In this document: positions 1-9,595 of the stretch, in pieces | How positions within the stretch are numbered: position 1 is the stretch's first letter | How the letters are laid out: each line of letters opens with the position of its first letter | Source: Strongyloides papillosus | Taxonomy: Eukaryota > Nematoda > Chromadorea > Rhabditida > Strongyloididae | Length of the DNA: 64,000 bases | NCBI GenBank assembly: GCA_005656395.1 | Contig: SRSI01000048.1 | Span: 2,046,001-2,110,000 of the forward strand | Direction of reading: 5' to 3' | Notes under the pieces: generated by a model | Told to the model about the DNA's origin: nothing | Databases searched by the model: none | Seen by the model: the letters and a program-made list of their open reading frames with translations, nothing else | Translations under genes and position numbers: made by a program

Positions 1-1513
1 AAAGTTAGTTGATAAAAGTGTTATATATGTTTGTAATAGTTAATCAATCTCCATGCCAACAGAATTTTATGTATATTGAATTTTAGATATATTTGGTTGA
101 AGGAAAATTTTTGATATGGACAATGGCTACTACTACCACTTACTATTAATATAAGAAAGTTAAAGGGAAGTTATCAGTAAAGATACATACTACAACGAAG
201 GAAAACATTTATACAACACACATTATAATTAATATAATTGTTTGACTACACATATTATATGGCAATATTTATATTGAAAATTAATCTTCTAAATAGACTA
301 ATACTAAAAATATATCCGATAGGTAATATAAGTAATTTACACAAACGATGTACTTATAAAAATTAATCAAAATATTCTAACATACTAGAAAAACAAGGAC
401 ATCTAGCAGAACTAAATTATATATTAACATAAAAAACTTTCAAGACATTATTTTTTAATATTTAAAAGATTTCTCCAGAAAAACACCTTGAAAAAATATA
501 AAAAACAATTATGTATATGAAAAATAAATATATAAATTTTAATCACTTATCATAACACGATAATATCATGCAAGGATTTAAATATGTCTACGACTTATCA
601 CTAATAATCTTCTATTAAAAGAATGACTAACATTTGATTATTATCAATATTAAAATTTTTACTACATAAATTATTGAAAAGTCTCCCATCTTAACAAAAA
701 AAATAATAATAATTTCCGGTGCATGTTTATGTCTTTTTTAATAAAAGTGACTCAAATAAAAAAAAATTAATTTTCAATATAACAAATAAAGAAAAATATG
801 AATTACTACATGTGTATATAGTGGAATTACATATTAATGTTTTTCAAAAACTTTTTTTAGAAAAAAATTTTCTTTTCAAAGAATACCAAAAAATTTTAGT
901 ATACATTTAATTGAATACAATTTAAAAGTTAATTTCCTATATTAATGGAAGAAAAAATTTACAGAGATTCTTTTTGTATATCAAAAAATGAGGTAAGAAA
1001 ATGAGAATATTAAAATTCTCTACCGCAACTAAGCAAGAAGATAAGTCTGATACCAAATAAAGTCACAAAATAAACTGTAAAAAAATTCTATGTAATTTTT
1101 TTGGGTCATAAACGAATGATATCATTATTTTTTTAAAGCTTCAATATCCCACTATTAAAAAAATACTTATTTATTTGTAGCTTGACGTTTTTTATGTCTA
1201 TGTCTTTTTTTACTATGATAACGACATAGATATTAAGTAATTAACTTCTTTTTTTGGAAGTATTTATGTGATATGTATTTTGGTTTCCTAAGTTAGTTCC
1301 CAGAAAAGAAGGATAAAAATATTACGAAATCTCTTCTAATGAAAATAAATTATTATGTTGTCAACAATCAGAAGAACATCTGACGACATTTATAAAAACA
1401 AAAACATATCGTCTATGGGCTAATAATTACCATGTCATATAAAGAAAGCACATTAGAAAAACGAATAAATCCACACCAGCCTTAATTTGCTAGTATTTAT
1501 TTACCCCTTTTAG
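1..1513. other. AT-rich stretch without a recognisable gene
   Basis: Long A/T runs with scattered short open frames, none with a protein-like composition. The longest (around 719-910) begins at a GTG and is rich in Lys, Asn and Phe, as expected from AT-rich noncoding DNA. The part just before 1514 may hold the missing 5' exon of the next model, but I could not find one that splices in frame. Confidence 0.5.
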
Positions 1514-1723
1514 GTACAAATTCTTTCAAAAGTACACGAAGTAATATCGGAAGAAGAACAAAAGGTAAGTTCTTTTCTAACCATACTTAATTTATTTATA
1601 GATTTTTTTAGATGCAACAATGTGCTGATCCATGGAAGTTGAGGCAACGTTCAAAAGGTAAGTTTATTTTATGCTCCTATTATAATATATTTTTTATTTT
1701 TAGATCTCGAAACAGTAATCTAA
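1514..1723 (+). CDS. three small 3'-terminal exons of an unidentified gene
   Basis: I do not recognise this gene. Three short exons fit together without a frame break: 1514-1564 (17 codons, after a TTTTAG acceptor), 1612-1657 (phase 1 donor GTAAGT) and 1704-1723, ending in TAA. The joined peptide ends in an acidic then basic stretch (SEEEQKMQQCADPWKLRQR) and has a protein-like composition unlike the surrounding AT-rich filler. No start codon was found upstream in frame. Either the first exon lies before 1500 and was missed, or translation begins at the ATG that opens the second exon (21 residues only). Splice signals and phases are directly visible; the existence of a functional gene is inference. 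Confidence 0.3.
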
Positions 1724-1868
1724 TTAACTGTATGTTTATTCCATTATAAAGTTTATAATGTTTTATTTTTTAATATATTTTTAATTTCTAATATAATTTT
1801 CATATATTTATTTATGTACATTGTATAAAAAATGTTGATATTTGCAATTTTTCAATGTATTTTTTTTA

Positions 1869-1975
1869 AACTGTATACAGTTAACGTACAGTTTATATAC
1901 AGCTTTTAGCTTTCTGTACGCGTACAGATACTGCACGTATACAAATCTGTATACATTCTGTATATCGCGTACAGC
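1869..1975. repeat. cluster of TACAG/CTGTA palindromes
   Basis: Two perfect palindromes sit 30 bp apart: AACTGTATACAGTT at 1869-1882 and TCTGTACGCGTACAGA at 1913-1928. Further TACAG and CTGTA half sites follow up to about 1975. The block is clearly less AT-rich than its flanks and lies about 240 bp before the start of the next gene. It could be a protein-binding cluster or the relic of a small inverted-repeat element. Confidence 0.6.
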
Positions 1976-2078
1976 TTCCATCTGGTAAGTTAATTTTGAT
2001 GAATTTGACAACTCTAAAGATCAAAATATATACGATGACCTTAAAGGATTAAAACATGCACGATGATTCTAAGGTGTA

Positions 2079-2091
2079 GAAATTTCTAGAA
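2079..2091. promoter_or_regulatory. heat-shock-element-like triplet GAA-nn-TTC-nn-GAA
   Basis: GAA at 2079, TTC at 2084 and GAA at 2089 match the alternating five-base spacing of an HSF1 trimer site, about 120 bp before the ATG at 2212. The motif is short and such matches arise by chance in AT-rich DNA, so this is a suggestion only. Confidence 0.3.
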
Positions 2092-2211
2092 TTACATTCA
2101 CTAACCCTATGTCATCGTTTTAATTGAACTTAAAGAATATATAAGTGAATGAATTGTCGCTGAAACTTCATTCTATTGCACGCACTTGTATATTGTCATC
2201 ATTTTGCTAGA

Positions 2212-3345
2212 ATGTCGTTATCAGAAAGTAATTGGGTCCGTTGTAGTCGCTGTGTCATGACGTTCCAGGAAAGATGGCTTTATTTAACACACTGTCGTCA
2301 TATATCTTATTTACCTCGTTTAGGATCAGGTACATTCTTTCTTTGTATTACTTTCATGTAAAGATATTTTTAGATGTGAGAGATGATGAGGTAATTTGTT
2401 TCGAACGTATGTCTCGGACTCGTATCTCGGAGATAGGTTCTAAAACAAGACAGGATGAGTTGCCCATGTTCAGAGAATCAGAGAAGATGCTTGATAGGAT
2501 CACGAAGGTGTTTGTTGAGACCACGAAGGCGATTGATACGGTCAGAAGTTTTCGGAGACGCCAGTACGAGACAACCATAAAAAGATTGACTACGAAGGTA
2601 AGCTACTACTGGTGTTAGCATTACTAATGTTACTATGTTTTTAGAATGAAGAGTTGACAAATTTGATAGACAGGCTGGAAAAGCAGAACGATGATTCTAG
2701 GAAAAGTATTGCAAGGTTGCGTGCTTTGTTAATGGGTAGAGATGCCACAATAAAGGAGAAAGACGAAGTGCTTGATGGTCTAAAGTGTGAGGTTGGTAGG
2801 CTAAATGCTACAATAAGGAAGGATGGTGATGAATATGATGACATTATGGCTGGAATTAGACAGCTTACTCGGCTGTTATCAGAGCAGAAGGAACGTAATA
2901 AAGTTCTATCAGGGAGAGTTAGAGAGCTCCAAATAAATTCTCTGAATGTTGGTGGCTATCCTCGGATGTCACATCCGAAAATAAGTCCAAACAGTTTGGA
3001 GATTCGTAGAGTAAACAGCACCAATGTTATTGTAGGTTTGATAAAGATTCTTTCACTAATATGTTTTTTTATTTTTAGAGTAGAGAAAGGTCGAAGTTCG
3101 GTGTCTCAGTTTTCTGTCAAAATAAGGCAGTTAGGACAATGGGACGGGATATGAAGCTGCCTAACTGTACACCGGTAAAGAAATCGTGCCTTAGAAGCAG
3201 GCGTACGCAACAATTCCCAAGAACACCAATTCCGAAGGTTAGGTTTGGTGGGGTGGAAGAAATATTTTTAATGGATGATTCCGGTTATGATTCCTCACAA
3301 ATATTCCCAAGTATAGGTTGTGGTAGAAATAGTAGCTGCAGGTGA
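2212..3345 (+). CDS. ZHP/Zip3/RNF212-like coiled-coil protein with degenerate RING
   Basis: Four exons join cleanly: 2212-2329, 2374-2597, 2645-3031 and 3079-3345 (331 residues). A TTGCTAG acceptor directly precedes the ATG, suggesting trans-splicing. The N-terminus begins SNWVRCSRC and continues to LTHCRHI, matching the start of the RING in RNF212/ZHP proteins, which promote meiotic crossover maturation on the synaptonemal complex. A long coiled coil (about residues 75-215) and a Ser/Arg/Pro-rich basic tail follow, as in that family. Odd points: the two cysteines expected after the C-x-H are replaced by aromatic and basic residues, and only one Cys of the last pair remains, so zinc binding is doubtful. 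An in-frame TGA at 3343-3345 is followed by 37 more protein-like codons to a TAA at 3457-3459, which may be a premature stop. It could be a diverged paralogue or a young pseudogene. The family assignment is moderate. Confidence 0.55.
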
Positions 3346-3459
3346 CATTTTCAACCTTTGTCATCTGATACAAAAAATGATACTGATATACCTCCTACTG
3401 TTTCAGTAGATACTTTCATTATCGATGAAATACCCGTATGTACGAGTTCTAAAAAATAA

Positions 3460-4296
3460 TCGTCTTTTTTCTCTGTCTCTTATTATTGTATAGATTTTCT
3501 TTTATTGTATTCTTAATTGTAATATTTTTTTTAATTTGTATATCTAATTGTATATATAACAAGTTATTTATTTAATATTATATTTATTTGTATCATATAT
3601 ATATTGCAATTTTTTTATCCTTCTAATAATTAACAATAAAATTGTGTATTGAAAACTTTTTAATTTTTCTCTGAAATCTTGAGATTTTTTGATTGCAGTA
3701 TCGTTATCTATTTGTCTGCAAACATTATATATAAGAAAAGCAATTAATATTTTTTCTAAAGTGCTTGTAGCTTTGTAATTCTTTCTTTTCTACTTAGGTA
3801 CAAATAGAAAATAGCTCAAGAATGTTTTTGAACTATAAATAATTTAAAATAGGGGCACCGATTCAGTAAAGTCTATCCTATCTTTTTCCATGGAAAATTC
3901 AATAAGGATCTTTAATATAATTTTTTTGAGAAATGTTTATGTTTTATGTGATATTCAACTATATATAAAGTTTTCCAACGATGGTTGTATTATTTTTTTT
4001 ATACTCATTAATAAAATTTCTTTATGAGTAATATATTAATAACTTTATTATGTTAGAACTTTCAAGTTCCAAGTTTTTCATCAACTAAATGAAATAACTA
4101 TTTGTCATTGTCATATTTCTAATAAGTATAAATAATTTCTAATCTATCTTTTTATTATTTACTGTTAATTTACAAATTATTATTTACAATCAATAGACAA
4201 AAATGATAAAAAATAACACAACTAAAAAGAATGCACGACAATTATATACAAAAAAATCCTATTCATCTACAATATTAATATTTTCAAAATAATTAA
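3460..4296. other. intergenic, AT-rich
   Basis: 3' flank of the ZHP-like gene and of the convergent forkhead gene. T-rich and A-rich runs with AATAAA-like signals; nothing else recognised. Confidence 0.5.
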
Positions 4297-5553
4297 TTAA
4301 GTATAGAAAAATTCATTAAATAATTCTGGACAACTGCCTTCCGTGTATTGTGCGTAATCATCGCTAGATTGATAATTATAATGTCGTGACCCATTAGACA
4401 ATGTATCAGATTGTATAGGAACAATATTGGCTATAGATGAAGATTCACCACTATCTGAAGACAAATTACTATGCTCATCTACGTAAATATTGCTACTTAA
4501 ATATTCTGGTACCGGAGAAATTGGTGGTGACATCAAACCCAGTCCTTGTTGACTGAAATTTGAGGACAAATAAGGATTGTTGTAGCTGTTGTAAACTTGT
4601 ACATATTGATGAAGTACTTGATGCTGGTAGATGCGTTGGTTTCCTGGATATTGATAGTAATCTTGAGAATTAACATAATGAAGATCTTGTCCCAAAAGAT
4701 GATTATTCTGTTGAGTGGAATAATTTTCATAATGATACGCCTTCTTACTCATTGGTTCATCATCTTCTGGTTCACTTTTTACCTCAGTAATATGCTTTCT
4801 TTTACCTCCCCGTCCTCCAAAGCTTCTATTCCTGTCTCCATCATAGTCAGAAGCGTTATCTCTTTCCACTTTATCACAATAACCTGAAGACGGAACTGAA
4901 TGATAAATAAGTTTTTGCGCATTATAATGAGATTTGTTATTGATCTCCTGGAACTTCTCAATTTCTTCAAGACTTTCAGTATAGAATTCTTTATAGTGGT
5001 ATTTCACAGGGATACTAGAATCCAACCTATAACTTCCACAATACTTTGGTATGATCATCAATTCCCCAGAGATAAATTTCTCAAATTCATGTGGTCTCCT
5101 CATACGACTAATAATACTTTGTGAATCCTTTCTAGCGGTGGCACGAGCTCTCTCCAAGATACTCGCTATACATGTAAGAGATCTGAATCCCCAAATGCAG
5201 CTTTGGCGTAATCCATTATCAGACTGCTTCTGAGGGATCTTTTTAAACCAGTCCTTGGTCGATAAGTTATGACGAATTGAATTTTTCCAAGTGGACATTG
5301 AATCATTGTAACATGGGAAGATGTCTGCGACAATATCATAGATTTCACTGACAGCTAGGGCTTTCGTTGTAGTGTTTATTAATATTAATCCAACCAATTG
5401 TGGGAATGATAAAGATGTCTTTGGGTTCTTTGTCCTCCTTGGTAATCCTCCTTCTTCAGCTAGTTGAATCGGTGAGGTCTCATCAATTGAAGATGTCATA
5501 CTCTCCAAGGCTACCATAGGATCCATGACTGTAATATCGTAACACGGTTCCAT
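4297..5553 (-). CDS. divergent forkhead-box transcription factor
   Basis: Single-exon gene of 418 residues. I start it at the ATG 5551-5553 because a TTCTTAG acceptor lies four bases upstream, while the frame extending further upstream encodes only hydrophobic AT-rich filler. A forkhead winged-helix DNA-binding domain spans about residues 44-126: a helix-1 region with SFPQLVGLILINT, an SEIYDIVADIFPCY segment, and the recognition helix with WKNSIRHNLS at about 89-98. The usual KPPYSY start is degraded to NPKTSLSF, so this is a diverged member. The C-terminal 200 residues are Gln/Tyr/Ser/Asn-rich with an acidic Ser patch, resembling an activation domain. A basic GGKRKH motif near 240 may be nuclear-targeting. 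It is divergent from CRIPT across a 1-kb intergenic region. Subfamily (FoxX) cannot be named from inspection. Confidence 0.9.
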   Translation of the reverse strand: MEPCYDITVMDPMVALESMTSSIDETSPIQLAEEGGLPRRTKNPKTSLSFPQLVGLILINTTTKALAVSEIYDIVADIFPCYNDSMSTWKNSIRHNLSTKDWFKKIPQKQSDNGLRQSCIWGFRSLTCIASILERARATARKDSQSIISRMRRPHEFEKFISGELMIIPKYCGSYRLDSSIPVKYHYKEFYTESLEEIEKFQEINNKSHYNAQKLIYHSVPSSGYCDKVERDNASDYDGDRNRSFGGRGGKRKHITEVKSEPEDDEPMSKKAYHYENYSTQQNNHLLGQDLHYVNSQDYYQYPGNQRIYQHQVLHQYVQVYNSYNNPYLSSNFSQQGLGLMSPPISPVPEYLSSNIYVDEHSNLSSDSGESSSIANIVPIQSDTLSNGSRHYNYQSSDDYAQYTEGSCPELFNEFFYT

Positions 5554-6618
5554 AAAACTAAGAATTAAATAAGATAGTACCGACAGCAAAGCAAACAAAT
5601 TAGAAAAGTAAGAACATAGAAATAAATCCACCTTATATATAATCCGTATAATCAATTATAATATTATAAATCAACAATCATTATATCAAACAGTTTGTCA
5701 TAGCTTATAGCATCTTTCTCATGCAAAATTGAAATTAAAGCATTCTGTTTGGGTGCTTATAAACTTCTCTAACTTAAAACATTTAGTTACGTTATCAAGG
5801 TAATAAATCATAACAAATTGTTTATACTACATTTTTATCGTTCTATTGAAAACTAATTCTAGAAATTTCAGTGGGATTTCTATATTGTTTTTCTCTTTCT
5901 CAACTACGTTTAATCTCCACATTTTTCTGCTGTGAGGAAATAAATTCCTGTAAATTATAAATTTATTAGGTAATTTATCCTGCTAAACTTTTACTATTGT
6001 TAGGAAATACAAGAAGTGTAGGCACTTTAAGTTGTTTATCAACTATGTACGTGTATACCCATAATACTTGAATATGTATCCCGTTATATAGTCATAAATT
6101 TTCAGGAAATGACAGAAAAAATTAATGCGTTGATGAAAACATAATATGTACTTTTAATTTTGTTTAAAACTTTTTGACTTGAGATAAACAATTTTATTTT
6201 AAAATATTTGACGTAATCAGGTACTATTTCAAAATTTGGCTTTAAGTGACACAACTTGTAATATTTTATGTTGAAAGAAACTTTCTCCAGATTTAATGTG
6301 AGCTTTGAGTGGTTTTCAAACTTTGGTCCTAGTTGAAACTATCTTTTTTCACAGAGAATAAGTTTTATCTTTAAAGTTTTAATAAATATCACATTTTTTA
6401 ACAATTATTTGATCGATCGTAATATTCAATTATTATGATAACGAATTGAAAGTATTAAAATAATACTTTTTCACATCATCTTCAGAATTGAAGATATCAC
6501 TTGGTATACAGAAGTAACACTACTCCACGGAGAAGAACATTAATCTTGTTTGTTTTCACTACAAAAACTTTGCTGTAAATCCAATATCCAGAAACTCATA
6601 TTCATTAACCTATTTCAA
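5554..6618. promoter_or_regulatory. divergent intergenic region between forkhead gene and CRIPT
   Basis: About 1 kb separating two start codons on opposite strands, so it must hold both promoters (or outrons). It is less homopolymeric than other gaps. No specific site could be assigned. Confidence 0.4.
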
Positions 6619-6912
6619 ATGGTTTGCGAAAAATGTACCTCCAAGTTGCGACAACTACCTTCAGCAAAAAAACTCCCAAACAGTAAGAGGCCTCCAACTG
6701 CATCGTCTTCCAGTATTAGTAGACCTTTACAATCAAAAGATAAATTTAAACCAAACAGCAAAGAAACGTTTAGGAAGTGTAATATTTGTAAAAAACCAAC
6801 TCATCGTGAAGGTGCTTACTATTGCCAAGATTGTAGTTATCAGAAAGGAATATGTGCATTGTGTGGGAGAAAGATAGCTAATACATCCTCATACAGGCAA
6901 TCAAATACTTAA
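6619..6912 (+). CDS. CRIPT: CRIPT, cysteine-rich PDZ-binding protein
   Basis: 97 residues, close to the 101 of the human protein. It starts MVCEKC and carries the characteristic paired CxxC motifs: CEKC (3-6), CNIC, CQDC and CALC, with the conserved YCQDCSYQKGICALCG block near the C-terminus. It ends YRQSNT, close to the family's Y-x-Q-[ST]-x-[VT] PDZ-binding tail. CRIPT proteins bind PSD-95-type PDZ domains and microtubules, and are also found with the minor spliceosome in vertebrates. A longer in-frame start at 6550 is possible, but the family start is the ATG at 6619. It is the first of three same-strand genes with gaps of about 420 bp (CRIPT, FCE-1, COA3), which could be co-transcribed. 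Confidence 0.95.
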   Translation: MVCEKCTSKLRQLPSAKKLPNSKRPPTASSSSISRPLQSKDKFKPNSKETFRKCNICKKPTHREGAYYCQDCSYQKGICALCGRKIANTSSYRQSNT

Positions 6913-7332
6913 TCCCTTTTAATCGTATTTCTATGTCATTTTAACTGGATGAATTTCTTTTTTTTATCGATAAAAGGAAACCCACCTACCTCTCATTCAC
7001 TATTCTATCAATACACTTAAAAGATAATGATAACAATTATGTGTATTATGTAATTAATTAAAATGCTCTTGTCTTCTTTCATTTTTTACTCAACGTTCCT
7101 GTTAGGATGTCCTCCTTTGGTATTTCGTTCCCACTATGATGCTTTGTTTTCAATTATTGAAGCAATTTTATTATTATTAAATAAATATTTGTTTTTTTAT
7201 TCCTCTTCCAATATCCATCTCCATACGTTATATTTGATCATTCATATTTTATATATATCAATCAAAAGATGTTCCTACTTTATATTTTCCTGACTAAAAA
7301 CTTTTTATCTTTTCTAGGTAGTGGAGGTTGTG
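6913..7332 (+). other. gap between CRIPT and FCE-1, with trans-splice acceptor
   Basis: T-rich spacer of 420 bp that ends in a strong TTTTCTAG acceptor at 7310-7317, 15 bp before the FCE-1 start. An open frame at 7063-7293 is hydrophobic and Leu/Ile/Phe/Tyr-rich because of base composition, and I do not take it as a gene. Confidence 0.5.
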
Positions 7333-8736
7333 ATGTCACAGGCACTATTTTATGGAATTTTTGCCTTTCAATGGTTAATATACATATGGGAAACATATCT
7401 ATCATGGAGACAGTATCGCGTTCACCTGCTTACTGAAAAAAGACCAAAGAATGCTGAAAAAATTATGGAAGAATCCGAGTATACTAAAGCACGCCTCTAC
7501 AAACTCGATAAGCATCGTTTTGAATTTTGTCAATCAGCTTTTAGTCACATATTGAATTGCCTCATTTTATGGTATGAAATCCTCCCATTGATGTGGAATA
7601 TCTCAGGAGATGTCAATAAAAAAATTGGTATAACAAGTGAAATGGGACAATCATTAATGTTTCAAACAATTAATTCTTTACTAACATTCGTAACAGCACT
7701 ACCATTTTCTTACTATGATACATTTATCATTGAACAAAAACATGGTTTTAACAAACAAACATTACCATTCTTTATCAAAGATAAAATTAAAGGGTTGGTT
7801 GTGGGGCTTGTTATCATGATACCTGTCATTGCAGCTGTTATATGGATTGTCGAGAATAGTGGTGAATATCTCTTTGTTTATGCTTGGATCTTTGTATCTA
7901 TTATTGTTTTCCTTCTTATGACTATTTATCCTGAATTTATTGCTCCACTCTTCGATAAATATACACCACTTCCAGATGGTGAATTAAAGACAAAGATTGA
8001 AAATCTAGCCAAAAGTGTTAGTTATCCTTTGACAAAATTGTATGTCGTCCAGGGTTCCAAAAGATCCTCTCACTCCAATGCATATATGTATGGATTCTGG
8101 AAGAATAAGAGAATCGTTTTATTTGATACACTGTTATCAGCTGAGGAAAATGAAAAATTAAAAGCAATATTAGCTGAGGAGAATAAAGATAAGAAAAAGG
8201 AAGGTACTGAAGAAGACACTCTAAAAGAGGAGGAAGAAGAGGACAAGGATAGAAAAAATAAGGGAATGACAAATGATGAAGTTGTTGCTGTTCTTGGACA
8301 TGAACTTGGACATTGGGCATTAATGCATACAGTTATCAATTTAATTGTAATGGAAGTCAATCTTTTCTTCCTATTCTTTGTTTTTGCATACTTCTACCGT
8401 TGGTCAGCAATCTACGAAGCATTTGGTTTCTCAACACAACCAACAATTATTGGATTAATAGTGGTCTTCCAATTTATTACAGCTCCATACAATGAATTGG
8501 TTGAATTTTTAATGATATGGTATACCCGTAAAATGGAATTCCAGGCTGATGAGTACTCATTTAATCTTGGTTATGGTGATTTGTTATGTACCTCATTAAT
8601 TAAACTAGGTAAAGATAACCTATCATTACCTGTTGATGATCCTTTATATGCAAGTTTCCATCATTCTCATCCATCAATTATCCACCGTATTGAACGTATT
8701 AACTTATTAAAAGATAAAGAAAAAAAGTCAGATTGA
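7333..8736 (+). CDS. fce-1: CAAX prenyl protease 1 (FCE-1/ZMPSTE24, Ste24 family)
   Basis: 467 residues, the normal length for this zinc metalloprotease (human ZMPSTE24 has 475). It is a multi-pass ER/inner nuclear membrane enzyme that cleaves the last three residues of prenylated CAAX proteins and, in animals, processes prelamin A. The HEXXH zinc site is HELGH at residues 323-327, and the third ligand Glu is about 402 in MEFQADE. Other hallmarks are FVIEQKHGFN-like sequence near 135-145, the APLFDKYTPLPDG loop, and GSKRSSHSNAY before the catalytic helix. A Lys/Glu-rich insert of about 45 residues (near 275-315) precedes HEXXH, as in other animal orthologues. The start was chosen at the ATG after the TTTTCTAG acceptor. 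Single exon. Confidence 0.97.
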   Translation: MSQALFYGIFAFQWLIYIWETYLSWRQYRVHLLTEKRPKNAEKIMEESEYTKARLYKLDKHRFEFCQSAFSHILNCLILWYEILPLMWNISGDVNKKIGITSEMGQSLMFQTINSLLTFVTALPFSYYDTFIIEQKHGFNKQTLPFFIKDKIKGLVVGLVIMIPVIAAVIWIVENSGEYLFVYAWIFVSIIVFLLMTIYPEFIAPLFDKYTPLPDGELKTKIENLAKSVSYPLTKLYVVQGSKRSSHSNAYMYGFWKNKRIVLFDTLLSAEENEKLKAILAEENKDKKKEGTEEDTLKEEEEEDKDRKNKGMTNDEVVAVLGHELGHWALMHTVINLIVMEVNLFFLFFVFAYFYRWSAIYEAFGFSTQPTIIGLIVVFQFITAPYNELVEFLMIWYTRKMEFQADEYSFNLGYGDLLCTSLIKLGKDNLSLPVDDPLYASFHHSHPSIIHRIERINLLKDKEKKSD

Positions 8737-9157
8737 CTAGAGGGTAATTTAATTAACGATGAAAGGTAGTTTTGTTGTTTGTTTGTTTTTTTTATTGAAA
8801 AAAGGATTAATGAAAACTTTTTCATATCACATTGGTGAAGTTTTAATTTTATATAATATTTCTTTATTATTGTATAAATATTTTTAAATTTTTGTGTTAC
8901 CTTTTTATATTATTGTAATATGTATATCTCATTTATTATACCTTTATCTAAGAATTATATTTAACAATATCATTTCGAGAAAGTTAAATATAATGTTTTT
9001 AAAAGTTTTTTCTTGTATTATTTATAATATTATATTACAATTTCTTTAATAAATAAATATTTTTATTATCAGAGAGAGATGTAATTTTCTCTCTTTTAAT
9101 AATATACAATAAATTTTACATTACAATATAAGTTTTTTTTTATCTTTTCCAGACATC
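8737..9157 (+). other. gap between FCE-1 and COA3, with trans-splice acceptor
   Basis: 421 bp of AT-rich 3' UTR-like sequence with several AATAAA-type signals, ending in TTTTCCAG about six bases before the COA3 ATG. Spacing and signal are compatible with either separate genes or a spliced-leader-processed polycistron. Confidence 0.5.
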
Positions 9158-9595
9158 ATGACAACAACCTTGATAAAATTAATGAAGTTGCCTTTGAAAC
9201 AAAGGATGCTGCCACTGAGGGGATACTCATTATCAATAAAGGAACCTTCAAAAACAATAGCAATAGATAAATCTCGTCAAGCAGAGTTAGATGCGAAGTA
9301 CGATCCAAATTCCGAGTATCTTCAAAAGGTAAATATCGAAGATTTACCAAGAGCTCAACAAAAGTTTGCAAAACAATTTGAAAAAGTTAATGAAGAAAGA
9401 GTTAAGGAAATTTTTAAGAGAAACTATAAAAATATTATTGGTTTCGTTCTCATAGCTTCATTAGTTGTTGGAATATATTCTTATACAATTTATGCTGTTA
9501 AACAAGAAACTTTCTTAGAGGAAATTGATTTGGAAGTTGCTCAAGAAAAGGGTACTGGTAACCAAATGGCTCTTGAAACAAAGAAAGGACATTAG
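9158..9595 (+). CDS. COA3: COA3/CCDC56-type cytochrome c oxidase assembly factor
   Basis: 145 residues with an N-terminal basic stretch that could be a mitochondrial presequence, then a charged helical segment (about 60-90). A single membrane span at about 92-114 ends in the family signature YSYTIYAVKQETFLEEID. COA3 is an inner-mitochondrial-membrane protein that stabilises newly made COX1 and promotes its assembly into complex IV. The family match rests mainly on the span and the segment just after it. The extended N-terminus (about 40 residues longer than the conserved core) is weakly conserved in the family. The ATG follows a TTTTCCAG acceptor. It is the last gene of the CRIPT-FCE-1-COA3 run. 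Confidence 0.85.
   Translation: MTTTLIKLMKLPLKQRMLPLRGYSLSIKEPSKTIAIDKSRQAELDAKYDPNSEYLQKVNIEDLPRAQQKFAKQFEKVNEERVKEIFKRNYKNIIGFVLIASLVVGIYSYTIYAVKQETFLEEIDLEVAQEKGTGNQMALETKKGH

Noticed and set aside
7063..7293. 76-residue hydrophobic frame between CRIPT and FCE-1
   Set aside because: Leu/Ile/Phe/Tyr/Ser composition follows from T-rich DNA, it sits in a UTR-like gap, and it has no acceptor or conserved motif.
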